Below, one piece after another: positions 16,734-25,702 of a DNA stretch of 51,860 bases. Source of the stretch: Fimbriimonas sp. GTDB taxonomy: Bacteria > Armatimonadota > Fimbriimonadia > Fimbriimonadales > Fimbriimonadaceae. The translations under genes were made by a program, and so were the position numbers. The first letter of the stretch is position 1. Each line of letters starts with the position of its first letter. Under the pieces are notes generated by a model, which saw nothing but the letters and a program-made list of their open reading frames with translations, had not been told where the DNA came from and ran no database searches. The stretch lies in the NCBI GenBank assembly GCA_031292555.1, contig JARLGV010000061.1, positions 1-51,860 on the forward strand, read 5' to 3'.

Positions 16734-17602
16734 AGAAACGAACATCTGCCGGGTGGGAGTTCGTTTCGCCTGCATTGCTGCTTGTCGGCATTTTCGTGGC
16801 CATACCAGCCGTTTGGGGGATCGGTCTTAGCTTCTTCCAATTCGATGCGATCGCCCCACCGAAGTTCTTGGGAACGAGCAACTACCAGCGTCTCCTGCAA
16901 GACCCAATGGTCGCGTTGACCCTTAAGAACACGGCCATATATGTGGCGTTGACGCTTCCCCTCGGTCTGGGATTGGCGCTGGCAATCGCCCTTGCGATCC
17001 ATGCGAAGTGGTTTCTTGGCAGCGGCACGGCTAGGGCTCTGTACTTCCTGCCCAACGTCACAAGCCTGGCAGCGGTGGCGTTTGTTTGGCAATGGCTGCT
17101 CAACCCCGACTATGGACTCGCAAACGCAGCGCTAAAGGCTGCGCATTTGCCGATTCTTGGTTGGCTCAGCGACCCGAAACTCGCGATGCCCTCAATTGCC
17201 GGCATCAGCATCTGGCAAGGGCTGGGGTTCACGGTATTGATCTATCTGTCAGGCTTGCGAAGTATCTCCGAGGAGGTCTACGAGGCCGCCCGCATCGACG
17301 GAGCCTCCGCGTGGCCGACCTTCCGCCACATCACCTGGCCACTGCTCACTCCGACTACGATGTTTCTGACGATCATGGGCGTCATCGGCGGGTTTCAAGT
17401 GTTTCAGAGCGTCTTTATCATGACCGGCGGTGGTCCCCTCGACGCCACGCGCGTGTTCCTCTTCTATCTCTGGCAGACCGCATTTCAGGGCCTCGAGTTG
17501 GGTTATGCGTCCGCTTTGGCGGTTATCCTCTTCATTATCGTCATGGCGCTGACATTGGCACAGTGGGTCTTTTACGGACGGAGGCTGCAGCAGTGGTCCT
17601 AA
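16730..17602 (+). CDS. Sugar ABC transporter permease (MalF/UgpA type)
   Basis: A 290-residue integral membrane protein with six predicted helices and the EAA loop that contacts the ATPase (EEVYEAARIDGASAWPTFRHITWPLL). The most likely start is CTG at 16730: it overlaps the binding-protein stop as CTGA, has GAGG 7 nt upstream, and restores the typical KKRTSAGWEFVSPALLL N-terminus. Conventional starts (TTG 16775) would remove the beginning of the first helix. It pairs with the next permease. Transport direction is import, by association with a binding protein. Confidence 0.88.
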   Translation: MKKRTSAGWEFVSPALLLVGIFVAIPAVWGIGLSFFQFDAIAPPKFLGTSNYQRLLQDPMVALTLKNTAIYVALTLPLGLGLALAIALAIHAKWFLGSGTARALYFLPNVTSLAAVAFVWQWLLNPDYGLANAALKAAHLPILGWLSDPKLAMPSIAGISIWQGLGFTVLIYLSGLRSISEEVYEAARIDGASAWPTFRHITWPLLTPTTMFLTIMGVIGGFQVFQSVFIMTGGGPLDATRVFLFYLWQTAFQGLELGYASALAVILFIIVMALTLAQWVFYGRRLQQWS

Positions 17603-18417
17603 GAAGGACAATCCGGCTCGCGGTATGGGCGTTAGTCATGCTGGGTGGTCTGGCCATGCTTGTTCCCTTCCTATGGATGGTGCTGACTTCGCTGAGAACC
17701 GACCAGGAAGCATTCGCGATTCCTCCGAAGTTGCTTACGAGCCCCCAGTGGCATAACTGGGCCGACGCATGGCATGTTGCGCCATTCGGCCGTTTCTTCT
17801 TCAATAGCGCGTTTGTCAGCACGTGTGTAACGATGGGCAGCTTGCTCTTCAACTCGATGGCTGCCTACGGGTTCGCAAAGCACCGATTCAAGGGGCGCGA
17901 CGCTGTTTTCGCCGGTCTCCTTGTGACCCTGATGATTCCGTTTCAGGTCACAATGATCCCAAGCTTCCTGCTTCTGAAGTCGCTTGCCTGGCTCGACAGC
18001 TATCCGGGCCTCATCGTGCCTGGTCTGGCGACCGCATTTGGGGTTTTCTTTCTGCGCCAGGCGATGATTGGGATCCCTGACGACTATCTCGATGCCGCTC
18101 GTCTGGACGGGGCCGGGGAGTTCGCTATCTATTGGTCAGTGGCGTTGCCGTTGGTGAAACCCTCAGTTGCGACCTTGGCCGTTTTCACATTCTTGGGTTC
18201 ATGGAATGACTTCTTAGGGCCGCTGATTGTGGTGAAAAGCGACGAGATGCGAACCCTCCCGTTGGCAATCTCGGCGCTCTCAGCCGGGCACTATGTGGCC
18301 AGCTGGCCACTGTTGATGGCGGGAGCCTCCTTCGTCATCATCCCGGTACTCATCGTTTATCTCCTCGCTCAAAGATATTTCGTCGAGGGAATCGCTCTGG
18401 GGGGCCTCAAGGGATAG
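17593..18417 (+). CDS. Sugar ABC transporter permease (MalG type)
   Basis: A 274-residue six-helix permease. The EAA loop is DYLDAARLDGAGEFAIYWSVALPL, followed by the MalG-type ending FLGSWNDFLGPLIV and a C-terminal RYFVEGIALGGLKG. The GTG at 17593 is chosen: GGAGG lies 8 nt upstream and the start overlaps the previous permease by 10 bp; the open frame extends far upstream only as a shadow. It forms the heterodimeric membrane channel with the preceding permease and closes the operon. Confidence 0.9.
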   Translation: MVLRRTIRLAVWALVMLGGLAMLVPFLWMVLTSLRTDQEAFAIPPKLLTSPQWHNWADAWHVAPFGRFFFNSAFVSTCVTMGSLLFNSMAAYGFAKHRFKGRDAVFAGLLVTLMIPFQVTMIPSFLLLKSLAWLDSYPGLIVPGLATAFGVFFLRQAMIGIPDDYLDAARLDGAGEFAIYWSVALPLVKPSVATLAVFTFLGSWNDFLGPLIVVKSDEMRTLPLAISALSAGHYVASWPLLMAGASFVIIPVLIVYLLAQRYFVEGIALGGLKG

Positions 18418-18746
18418 CGACAGCATGCCCTACGAGCAGTTGTTAGCACGTCTGTAGTTGAAATGGAGCATCTTGGCATTTCTGATCTGCTCAACTGGCT
18501 CAGGCCCGGTCACGCGAACATTCAGCAAAACAACGATGTCCAGCGACCGTAGCATTTGACCTATTTGGCATTCGCGAATAGTGAATAGCAAAACTGCCAT
18601 TCTGACCGTCATCTCCGCGGTAGCGAACTTCGGAGACAGGCATCGATGACCCAGGATATGTCGGCCAACGTACAACGCATTTCCCCTGACGGAGCTGGGC
18701 CCATGCCATTGGTCCAATTCGGCACTACGCCAGTAGACTATGAAAC
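18418..18746. other. Intergenic region after the ABC operon
   Basis: These 329 bases contain frames on both strands but none has recognisable composition or a ribosome-binding site. No strong hairpin or promoter was seen. It ends at the start of the cupin gene. Confidence 0.4.
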
Positions 18747-19196
18747 ATGCACCTTGCTATGCGCTCCCTCGGCATCTTGGCTTCCGCCTTCTGCTTTGCC
18801 GCCTGCTCGGCGGGCCAAGACGGGGCAAAGCACTCCGCTCCTGCTACGGTCAAAGTCGAGCAAATCCTCAAGAGCAAGAAATCCTGGAACGGGCAGAGCC
18901 TTCCCGCCTACGGTGAAAAGAAGGCCGAAGTCACGCTGCTGAAGATCACTATACCGGCTGGACAACGTCTCAAGCCCCACCTTCATCCGGTCATCAACGC
19001 CGCCTACCTCCTCGAAGGGCGCCTAAAGGTCGTCACCGAGAAGCACGACACGAGGATCTTCAAGGCCGGCGATGGCCTCGTCGAAGTCGTGAATACCGTT
19101 CATTTCGGCGAGAGCCTCGGCCCCGGACCGGCGGTCCTCATCGTGTTCTACGCCGGCCATCCCGACGTGCCGATCACGATCGTCAAAGGGAAATAG
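18747..19196 (+). CDS. Exported cupin-domain protein
   Basis: A 149-residue protein with an N-terminal signal whose FAAC (Cys about residue 20) could serve as a lipobox. The cupin barrel follows: PAGQRLKPHLHPVINAAYLLEGRLKVV corresponds to cupin motif 1 (G...HxH...E...G) and FKAGDGLVEVVNTVHFGES to motif 2 (G...P/V..H). Metal-binding His residues are present. Similar small periplasmic cupins occur widely without a defined reaction. An internal ATG (18759) is an alternative start. It converges with the next gene, 18 bp away. Confidence 0.78.
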   Translation: MHLAMRSLGILASAFCFAACSAGQDGAKHSAPATVKVEQILKSKKSWNGQSLPAYGEKKAEVTLLKITIPAGQRLKPHLHPVINAAYLLEGRLKVVTEKHDTRIFKAGDGLVEVVNTVHFGESLGPGPAVLIVFYAGHPDVPITIVKGK

Positions 19197-19214
19197 CAGG
19201 AATCACCGGACGGC

Positions 19215-19586
19215 TCAGAGCTTGAGTTTATAGAGCCTGGGCGACCATTTCCCACAGTTCATGCCGGCTGAGGCGCAAACGATTGCCGAACGGCGATTCT
19301 CGGACATGGTCATCGTGTACCCGGTTCGCGTCCCGGTGCAGGGATTGATCGGCAGACTCCCGCCAAGGTCCTTCGCGTAATCGGTCATCACGTTATTGTA
19401 AGTCCCTGCCTTGACGCCATGAACCTGCACGGTATTCGCAAGAGCTCTTGCGTTGGCGTCCGCTTGCACTCGCATCGCTTTGAAGTTCGGCGCAGCATGG
19501 CCGCCTTTGCCTTGGCCGGCGGCCGCCACGCAGAGACAGCAACATAGGGCTAAGGACGCAGCTTGTCCAATCAGTTTCTTTCGCAT
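19215..19586 (-). CDS. Secreted hypothetical protein with pilin-like tail
   Basis: A 123-residue protein with a Sec signal peptide containing a CCCLC cluster, cleaved near AAAGQG. The mature part has a helical segment (FKAMRVQADANARALANTVQ) and a C-terminal half (NNVMTDYAKDLGGSLPINPCTGTRTGYTM) that recalls the globular end of type IV pilins, with NPCTG and three further Cys that could pair. The prepilin helix itself is absent. Function unknown; resemblance to pilins is weak and visual only. No operon partner. Confidence 0.55.
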   Translation of the reverse strand: MRKKLIGQAASLALCCCLCVAAAGQGKGGHAAPNFKAMRVQADANARALANTVQVHGVKAGTYNNVMTDYAKDLGGSLPINPCTGTRTGYTMTMSENRRSAIVCASAGMNCGKWSPRLYKLKL

Positions 19587-19761
19587 TTTTCCTCCGGCAC
19601 TTTTCTTGAGAATGGTCTTCCGTTACCGTCCCATTATCCTCGATAAATCCCCAAATCAGTAGGACAAGTTGTGCGTGCGATCGTTTGGCGGTTGGGCCCG
19701 ACCGTGCCACCATTCAGTGCAGGAGTGCCAGGGCATCCGTGTCCGGCACTCATGCATAACG

Positions 19762-21990
19762 CTATTCCAAATCGGGATGATAGAACGGCGAGGATTTGAC
19801 CACGGACAGCCAGTCGACACGGTCGTCCAGAAGCCAGGTGCAGAGGGCTTCCAGGGCTTGTTTGCGCTTGCCTTCGGGCCAGATCGGAAGGTAATGCGGC
19901 ACCTGCTTCAACGCGCCGTTCGCCAGGTTCATGGCAATTTGGTCGCCTACCTCGATCGTAACCTCCTGCCCCACTCGGCATTTTGCGGATTCATCCGCGG
20001 GGATGGTCCAGTTGCCCATGCCGCCCGAGTCGTTGCGATACTGAAGATATTTGCCTGACCCGCCCAGTTGTACGACCTTGGCCGTCCCCGAGCGAGTCGC
20101 GTTCTTGAGTCCGCGCACCAGCATCTCTCGGAACGGGCGAAAGGCCATCAAAGGCGACGACGTGAATTCCACTGTGATGGCCCCACCAGCCTTGAGTGCC
20201 TCGTTGACGTCGGAGGATGCCATCGTGTCGCCCCATCGCTTCATATACTCTTCGCCTTTGGCAAGCACGCGCCGGTCCAACGGCATCGTCCAAAGAGGCA
20301 CGAAGAGACGGTCGCCCGGAAACCAAGGCTCAGGTTCGACGAATAGCAGAATCTGCCCGAAGTCGTCGGCCGTCGTGGTATCGCCCAAGAGAATTCGGTC
20401 GGCGATCGCCACGCCGAACGATCCAGCAATGGTTGAGCGAATGTCGGAATCCTTGACATAGAAGGCGGCGGTGTCGAGCGCCTGCTTACAAGCGACTTGC
20501 AGGCTGGGAAGCGCGTCGCGGGGGCTCCACTTCACCAGGCAATGTCCCATCTGCATCGCGCTTGCCGCTTCGAAGAGGTCCATCGTGCTGTTCGTCCTCG
20601 CGTGCGACATCTCATCGATGCGTTTGATCATGAGTTGAACGATTTCCGATCCGTGAGAAGCGCGCAAGGACTCGCCGCTCACCGGCCTGTTCGGGTTCCG
20701 GATGCCCAAACCTGAAGAGAGGCTTCTGACATCGTCGGCAGGCCCCGTCAGATGTTGGGCGGCGTTGAGCCAGTTCCGGTAGTCCGACTTGTCGTCGGCA
20801 AGCCCCTGTAGCCAACGCTCCGGTTCGGACAGGCCTTTGAACTTGTTCCACAGATCCCGAAGCTTGGGAACGTCGGCCCCGGTTCCAGAGTAGTAGGCTT
20901 GGACCGAAGAGGGCCAGATCCTGATGAGAATGGTTTGGGCAGCCATCTTGACTGTACACGGGCTGGCAGAGCCGATCGAGCCGCGGGAGGCGATGGACCG
21001 GCAGTACCGCTCATCGTTTTCGAGGACGTCCATGATCGCGGGTACTGCGTCTCCGCCTTCCGCAATCAGCGCCAGGCAGATCGGATCCTGACCAAACTCC
21101 GGTCCGCCAGGAACCATCACCTGCCTGGCGTCGACGGTATCCAGCGCGTCGATGAGCGCCGCGATTCGGGCCGGCTTGTCCAATCGATGAATCGCCGCCA
21201 GGTCCACCGGCTCCCTCTTCGGCCGCTCTACCCGCCGCAGCAAGTCGCTATGTAAAGCAATCGCTCTCTTGATATGCACGTCTCGGGAGTCCACAATGAA
21301 CCGCTGAGTTTTCTGCGGTTGCTTCTGCTGGACACTCAAAGACCGCACGAGTGCTGCCGACGCCCCTTCACCCTCTTCATCTCTACGATTCGCCAAGGCA
21401 TCAACCGCGACGAGTTCGCACCCTTGGGTGATCGTGTCACGAAGTTGCTCAAAGGTCAACTGGCCTGACCTCTCCTGGGTCATCCTCTTGTATACGCGTC
21501 CGGCCAGATCCGCCCGGCCCAAAACAAGCAGTACCCCTGGAGTCGCCGGTCCAATTTGTGATCCGGGTCCAAACCAGCTCCGCTTCGAAGTAGGTGCCAT
21601 CAACAAGGATATGGTTCTGTCCAGATCAGCCGGATAGGAATGACCCCGCATCACGACGTCGATTCCATCGAGGCAAGTCAGCCGGCGCCCGTCGGAGGAG
21701 ATCCAACCGTACGAGCCAGTTGTGAGTGCCGGAAATGACCCGGGGTCGCCCGGCATATCGACCCGTGCAAAACGTCCGCCCCTTGGATCTCCCAACCCGT
21801 TACCAAGCAGGATCTGTGCGGCAGAAACGTATTCAGGGTCGATGTCGGTCTTGGGCGGCGACCAATCCACGTGGATGACCTGAGGAACGACCGCGGAATC
21901 GCGCCGAGCCAACCTCACGCTGTGCCGGGCACTCACCGCTATACATCCGATGGCGGTCAGACAAACAAAGAGCAGAAAAACCGACTTCAA
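19762..21990 (-). CDS. Large exported hypothetical protein (about 742 aa)
   Basis: I do not recognise this family. Started at TTG 21990, with GGAGG 5 nt upstream, it begins LKSVFLLFVCLTAIGC, a signal sequence with a weak lipobox (Cys about residue 16). Residues of about 40-130 look beta-rich (VIHVDWSPPKTDIDP, GDPRGGRFARVD). The middle (about 240-550) is helical and could be HEAT-like, with DAVPAIMDVLENDE and MAAQTILIRIWP. The C-terminal part has WTIPADESAKCRVGQEVTIEVGDQIA, beta again. An ATG-started form at 22002 is also possible. It is monocistronic, with no neighbour pointing to a function. Confidence 0.7.
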   Translation of the reverse strand: MKSVFLLFVCLTAIGCIAVSARHSVRLARRDSAVVPQVIHVDWSPPKTDIDPEYVSAAQILLGNGLGDPRGGRFARVDMPGDPGSFPALTTGSYGWISSDGRRLTCLDGIDVVMRGHSYPADLDRTISLLMAPTSKRSWFGPGSQIGPATPGVLLVLGRADLAGRVYKRMTQERSGQLTFEQLRDTITQGCELVAVDALANRRDEEGEGASAALVRSLSVQQKQPQKTQRFIVDSRDVHIKRAIALHSDLLRRVERPKREPVDLAAIHRLDKPARIAALIDALDTVDARQVMVPGGPEFGQDPICLALIAEGGDAVPAIMDVLENDERYCRSIASRGSIGSASPCTVKMAAQTILIRIWPSSVQAYYSGTGADVPKLRDLWNKFKGLSEPERWLQGLADDKSDYRNWLNAAQHLTGPADDVRSLSSGLGIRNPNRPVSGESLRASHGSEIVQLMIKRIDEMSHARTNSTMDLFEAASAMQMGHCLVKWSPRDALPSLQVACKQALDTAAFYVKDSDIRSTIAGSFGVAIADRILLGDTTTADDFGQILLFVEPEPWFPGDRLFVPLWTMPLDRRVLAKGEEYMKRWGDTMASSDVNEALKAGGAITVEFTSSPLMAFRPFREMLVRGLKNATRSGTAKVVQLGGSGKYLQYRNDSGGMGNWTIPADESAKCRVGQEVTIEVGDQIAMNLANGALKQVPHYLPIWPEGKRKQALEALCTWLLDDRVDWLSVVKSSPFYHPDLE

Positions 21991-22133
21991 TTCAGCCTCC
22001 ATATAGAGGTGTCCGCAGGTTTGCGTATCGTTCACATTTCGGAGGAAATGAGTTGGGGAATGCACAAGTCAGGTCGACCCTCCGTTGACCCAATTTATGG
22101 TTAAATTGCTTGGTCTTACGATCGGAGGTAACG

Positions 22134-24263
22134 ATGCCCCATCCCGCTTTCGCTAGCCGTTTACGCCCGGTGCTCGCCGGCTCCGTCTTCGTGGTTGCCG
22201 CCACTGCGACTGCGCAGTTCGGGCCGGCCGGACCTCCACCGCCATTTGACGATCACGCCGAGACGATGAAGCAATTGGGGCTAAGGACGGTTCGTCCGGG
22301 TCCGAATCCGAACAACCAGTCCACGTTTGACGAAGCGATTGCGAACCCATACAAGGACTCCATGCCGGACCTTATGAAGCTGAACGACGGCAAAAGGGTC
22401 GTCACCCCGGCTCAATGGTCCAGACGTCGAGCCGAACTGGTTGAGCTATTCGATCGCGAGGTCTACGGACGAGTGCCCAAGAAGACTCCCAAGATCGTTT
22501 GGGAGGTCACCGGGATCACTCCGGGCGAGAGCGGAGGCATTCCGACCGTGACCAAAACCCTGATCGGCCACGTCGACAATCGGACGTATCCGAAGGTCCG
22601 AGTCGATATTCAGGCGAGCTATACCGTGCCGGCTCACGCGAGCGCCACCATACCGATGATCGTCGAATTCGGTTTTGGCGGCGGCTTTGGCGGATTCCGG
22701 CCCAATCCAAAGCTCAAGCCTTGGACCGACCAAGCGATCGAGCGAGGTTGGGGATACGGAACGATCGTGCCGAACTCGATCCAACCGGACAACAACCATC
22801 TCGAAATGGGGATCATCGGCCTCTGCAACAAGGGCAAACCCCGTAAGCCGGACGACTGGGGCGCTCTTCGAGCGTGGGGCTGGGGATTGAGCCGCTTAAT
22901 CGACTACTTTCAGCAGGACAAGGGCTCTCACGTAGATCCAACGAAAGTCGGCATCGAAGGGGTTTCGCGCTACGGAAAGGCTGCTTTGGTCGCCGAGGCT
23001 TTCGATCCGCGCGTCGCGGTCGGCTTCATCGGTTCGTCGGGCGAAGGCGGCGCCAAACTCCACCGGCATATTTTCGGCGAAGCGGTAGAAAACCTGGCGG
23101 GCGGCGAGTTCTACTGGATGGCCGGCAACTTCATCAAGTACGGTTGCTCCGATCCTCCCAAGACGGCGGCCGATCTGCCGGTCGACTCGCATGAACTGAT
23201 CGCCCTCTGCGCGCCTCGTCCTTGCTTTATCAGTTACGGTCTCGTTGAGAAAGGAGATGCCAAATGGGTCGACGCGCACGGCAGTTTCATGGCCGGCGTG
23301 CTTGCCGGCCCCGCATATAGAGTCCTTGGTAAGGGCGATTTCGGCACTCCCGGGGACTACCTTTCTGATCCAATGCCACCGGCAAACCAACTGATCGGCG
23401 GCGAGTTGGCATGGAGGCAGCATGACGGCGGTCATGAGGTCACCCCGAATTGGCCATCCTTCTTCGATTGGATCGGTCGCTACATTTCCGCGCCACCGCT
23501 GCCCACCGACCGGAGTCCCATGCCGATCAGGGCAGACGTACCGTCCTCGAGAACCGACACGAACTCGATGATCGCCCACTTCCAACTCCTGCAGAAAGCG
23601 TCAAAGGGCGGCATCGACGTGTACTTCGAGGGGGATTCGATCGTCCGACGCTGGGGGACGAGCGATGCCCCGTGGAAACCGATGCTGGACAACTGGCGGG
23701 CTAACTTCTACGGCTGGAACGCCGCCGATTTCGGCTGGGGCGCCGACGGCACCCAAAACATCTTGTGGCGGCTCAAGAACGGCGAACTCGACGGAGTTCA
23801 GCCGAAAGTGATCGTCTTGCTGGCCGGAACCAACAACATCTCGGCCGGCCAGTCACCCGACGAAATCGCCCAAGGTATCAAGGCGATCGTACAGACGTGC
23901 CAATCGAAGGCCCCTAACGTGGTCATCGTTGTTACAGCAGTGTTTCCGCGTCGTGATAATCCCGCTCTCTGGCAGAAGATCGAAGCGCTTAACCGCCGGA
24001 CCCAGGCGATCTGCGACGGCAAGCGAATCCGGTACTTAGATGTAAACGAACGATTCGGCGATAAGAATGGCCAACCGTTCGACGGAATGACTGTCGACGG
24101 GCTCCATCCGACCCCGGTGGGTTACCAGGTCTGGGCCGATGGGCTCAAACCAATCCTCACCGAACTCCTTGGTCCACGGGCCAGTACCGACCACGCACCT
24201 CCGCCGACCGGCGATCCGAGCCAAACACCGCCACCAAATACTCTTCGGCGTGGAGCGGGATAG
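22134..24263 (+). CDS. CE15 glucuronoyl esterase-like / SGNH hydrolase fusion, secreted
   Basis: A 709-residue bifunctional-looking esterase with a signal peptide (cleavage near ATATAQ). The N-terminal alpha/beta-hydrolase (about residues 40-455) has nucleophile Ser278 in GVSRYGK, the CE15 pattern, plus GEGGAKLHRH and the His-bearing HDGGHEVTPNWPSF. CE15 enzymes cut glucuronate-lignin esters. The C-terminal SGNH domain (about 480-690) has Ser502 in FEGDSIVRRWG, the GTNN block and DGLHPTPVGY with the Asp/His pair; it resembles PAF-acetylhydrolase-type deacetylases. The tail is Pro-rich. GGAGG upstream of ATG 22134 decides the start. Two different ester bonds of hemicellulose could be removed by one protein. 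Confidence 0.85.
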   Translation: MPHPAFASRLRPVLAGSVFVVAATATAQFGPAGPPPPFDDHAETMKQLGLRTVRPGPNPNNQSTFDEAIANPYKDSMPDLMKLNDGKRVVTPAQWSRRRAELVELFDREVYGRVPKKTPKIVWEVTGITPGESGGIPTVTKTLIGHVDNRTYPKVRVDIQASYTVPAHASATIPMIVEFGFGGGFGGFRPNPKLKPWTDQAIERGWGYGTIVPNSIQPDNNHLEMGIIGLCNKGKPRKPDDWGALRAWGWGLSRLIDYFQQDKGSHVDPTKVGIEGVSRYGKAALVAEAFDPRVAVGFIGSSGEGGAKLHRHIFGEAVENLAGGEFYWMAGNFIKYGCSDPPKTAADLPVDSHELIALCAPRPCFISYGLVEKGDAKWVDAHGSFMAGVLAGPAYRVLGKGDFGTPGDYLSDPMPPANQLIGGELAWRQHDGGHEVTPNWPSFFDWIGRYISAPPLPTDRSPMPIRADVPSSRTDTNSMIAHFQLLQKASKGGIDVYFEGDSIVRRWGTSDAPWKPMLDNWRANFYGWNAADFGWGADGTQNILWRLKNGELDGVQPKVIVLLAGTNNISAGQSPDEIAQGIKAIVQTCQSKAPNVVIVVTAVFPRRDNPALWQKIEALNRRTQAICDGKRIRYLDVNERFGDKNGQPFDGMTVDGLHPTPVGYQVWADGLKPILTELLGPRASTDHAPPPTGDPSQTPPPNTLRRGAG

Positions 24264-24421
24264 ATCCAAGACGGACTACGTAACCACACGGATCTAGATT
24301 CCTCAGGTCCATTGCACCCAAAAGGGCTGACCGGGCCGGTTCATTGGAAACTCTCTCATGGTCGCAGGCCCCAATAGCAGCAGTTCTCCCGCATCTTGCT
24401 GATGCAACACGTCCTTGTTGC

Positions 24422-25690
24422 ATGCGTCTACAAAGCAAGACTGCCATGCGTAATGGGGGAGAGGAAAGGAAGCTTGCCAAAGACGTCGAGCGCTTAACTC
24501 AGTTGTATGAGGCGCTCCTCTTGGTCTCGCACGTCGTAGTGCAGGCGACGAACGCCAAGGGTCTCTTTGACGATGTCTGCCGGATAATCGTCGACCGCGG
24601 GAAATTCGAACTTGCCTGGATCGGGATGTTTGACGAAGTTTCGAAGGACATCGTGCCGGTGGCGGAATCCGGAGACCGATTCGACTATGTCAAAGCGATT
24701 CGGGTCTCCGGAGCCGACGTACCGGAAGGCCATGGTCCGTCTGGAATTTCGTTTCGTCTGAACAAGAACTGCATCACCAACGATTTCCTGGAGAATCCGA
24801 TCACCAAACTCTGGTGGGATTATGCCAAGAAGAGCGGATTTAGAGCCTCCGCAACGTTTCCGATTCGAATAAAGGGCGTTCCGGTGGGAGTCCTCAACGT
24901 GTATTCGAATTTGGCTGGCTACTTCCAGTCCAAGGAGATCGGGCTACTTGAAGAGGCAGCAGGAGATATCTCCCTAGCGCTAGAGAAGTTTGCAGCAGAG
25001 GAAGACAGAAGGTCGGCGACCGCGAACCTGGAGCGATATCGAGCCATCGTGGATTCGTCCAGTGATTCAATCATCAGTCGAGATCTCGACAACAACATCG
25101 TCACATGGAACCGGGAAGCAGAACGCCTGCTCGGATGGCGGGCAGACGAAATCATAGGCAAGAGCCTTGACCTTATCATTCCGGAAAGTCGCCGGGGAGA
25201 ATTTATCCGCTGCCAAGAGATGTTTCGCCAGTACGGGTCGGCGGTCAGAGAGTTGGAAACGATTCGCGTCGCCAAAGATGGTACGCCGGTCAGAGTCTAT
25301 TTGATCGCCAGTCCCATCTTCGATGAAGCAGGCAAACTAGCAGGATCTGCGGCCTCGCTCAGGGAAATCTCCCACCGGCGAGCGCTTGACGAAGAGATCG
25401 GCCGATTCTTCTCCTCGTGGGCCGACCTACTGTGCGTAGTCAATGATGAAGGCTACATCGAGCGTCTCAGCGACTCGTGGACGCAAGCTTTGGGATGGTC
25501 GACCGATGAACTGAGGTGTCAACCGCTCCTAGAGTTCATCACGCCTTACGATAGGCAGCATTTCTCGAACGAATTGCAGTTGATTCGTTGCGCCCAGGCC
25601 GACGGGCACGCATTTGATGCCGGTTTCCAGCATCGAGACGATTCCATTCGCATCCTTTCATGGCGCGCTTCATCGATTGAGAATGGTTAA
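24422..25690 (+). pseudogene. Hybrid histidine kinase, N-terminal half (GAF-PAS-PAS) ended by in-frame TAA
   Basis: This stretch encodes a GAF domain (about 30-180; ELAWIGMFDE, ATFPIRIKGVPVGVLNVYS), a first PAS with PAC (about 200-315; RYRAIVDSSSDSIISRD) and most of a second PAS (about 325-420). It stops at TAA 25688, in the middle of the last PAS strand: IENG-stop-VYASVRDVTDL. Reading continues in the same frame into a kinase core downstream, so the two parts were one gene. A single base change (AAA to TAA) would explain it. The start is uncertain (ATG 24422 or 24446). If translated alone, it would be a sensor with no output. Confidence 0.8.
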
Positions 25691-25702
25691 GTCTACGCCT
25701 CG

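Noticed and set aside
17086-17592. N-terminal extension of the second permease
   Set aside because: The open frame lies inside the first permease in another frame; the GTG at 17593 with GGAGG is the credible start.
18430-18717. A 95-residue leftward frame
   Set aside because: No domain, no start signal and unusual composition (several Cys, His and Arg); it is treated as intergenic.
24261-24296. TAGATCC...GGATCTA inverted repeat as terminator of the CE15-SGNH gene
   Set aside because: The 22-nt loop and 7-bp AT-containing arms make a weak structure; not supported.
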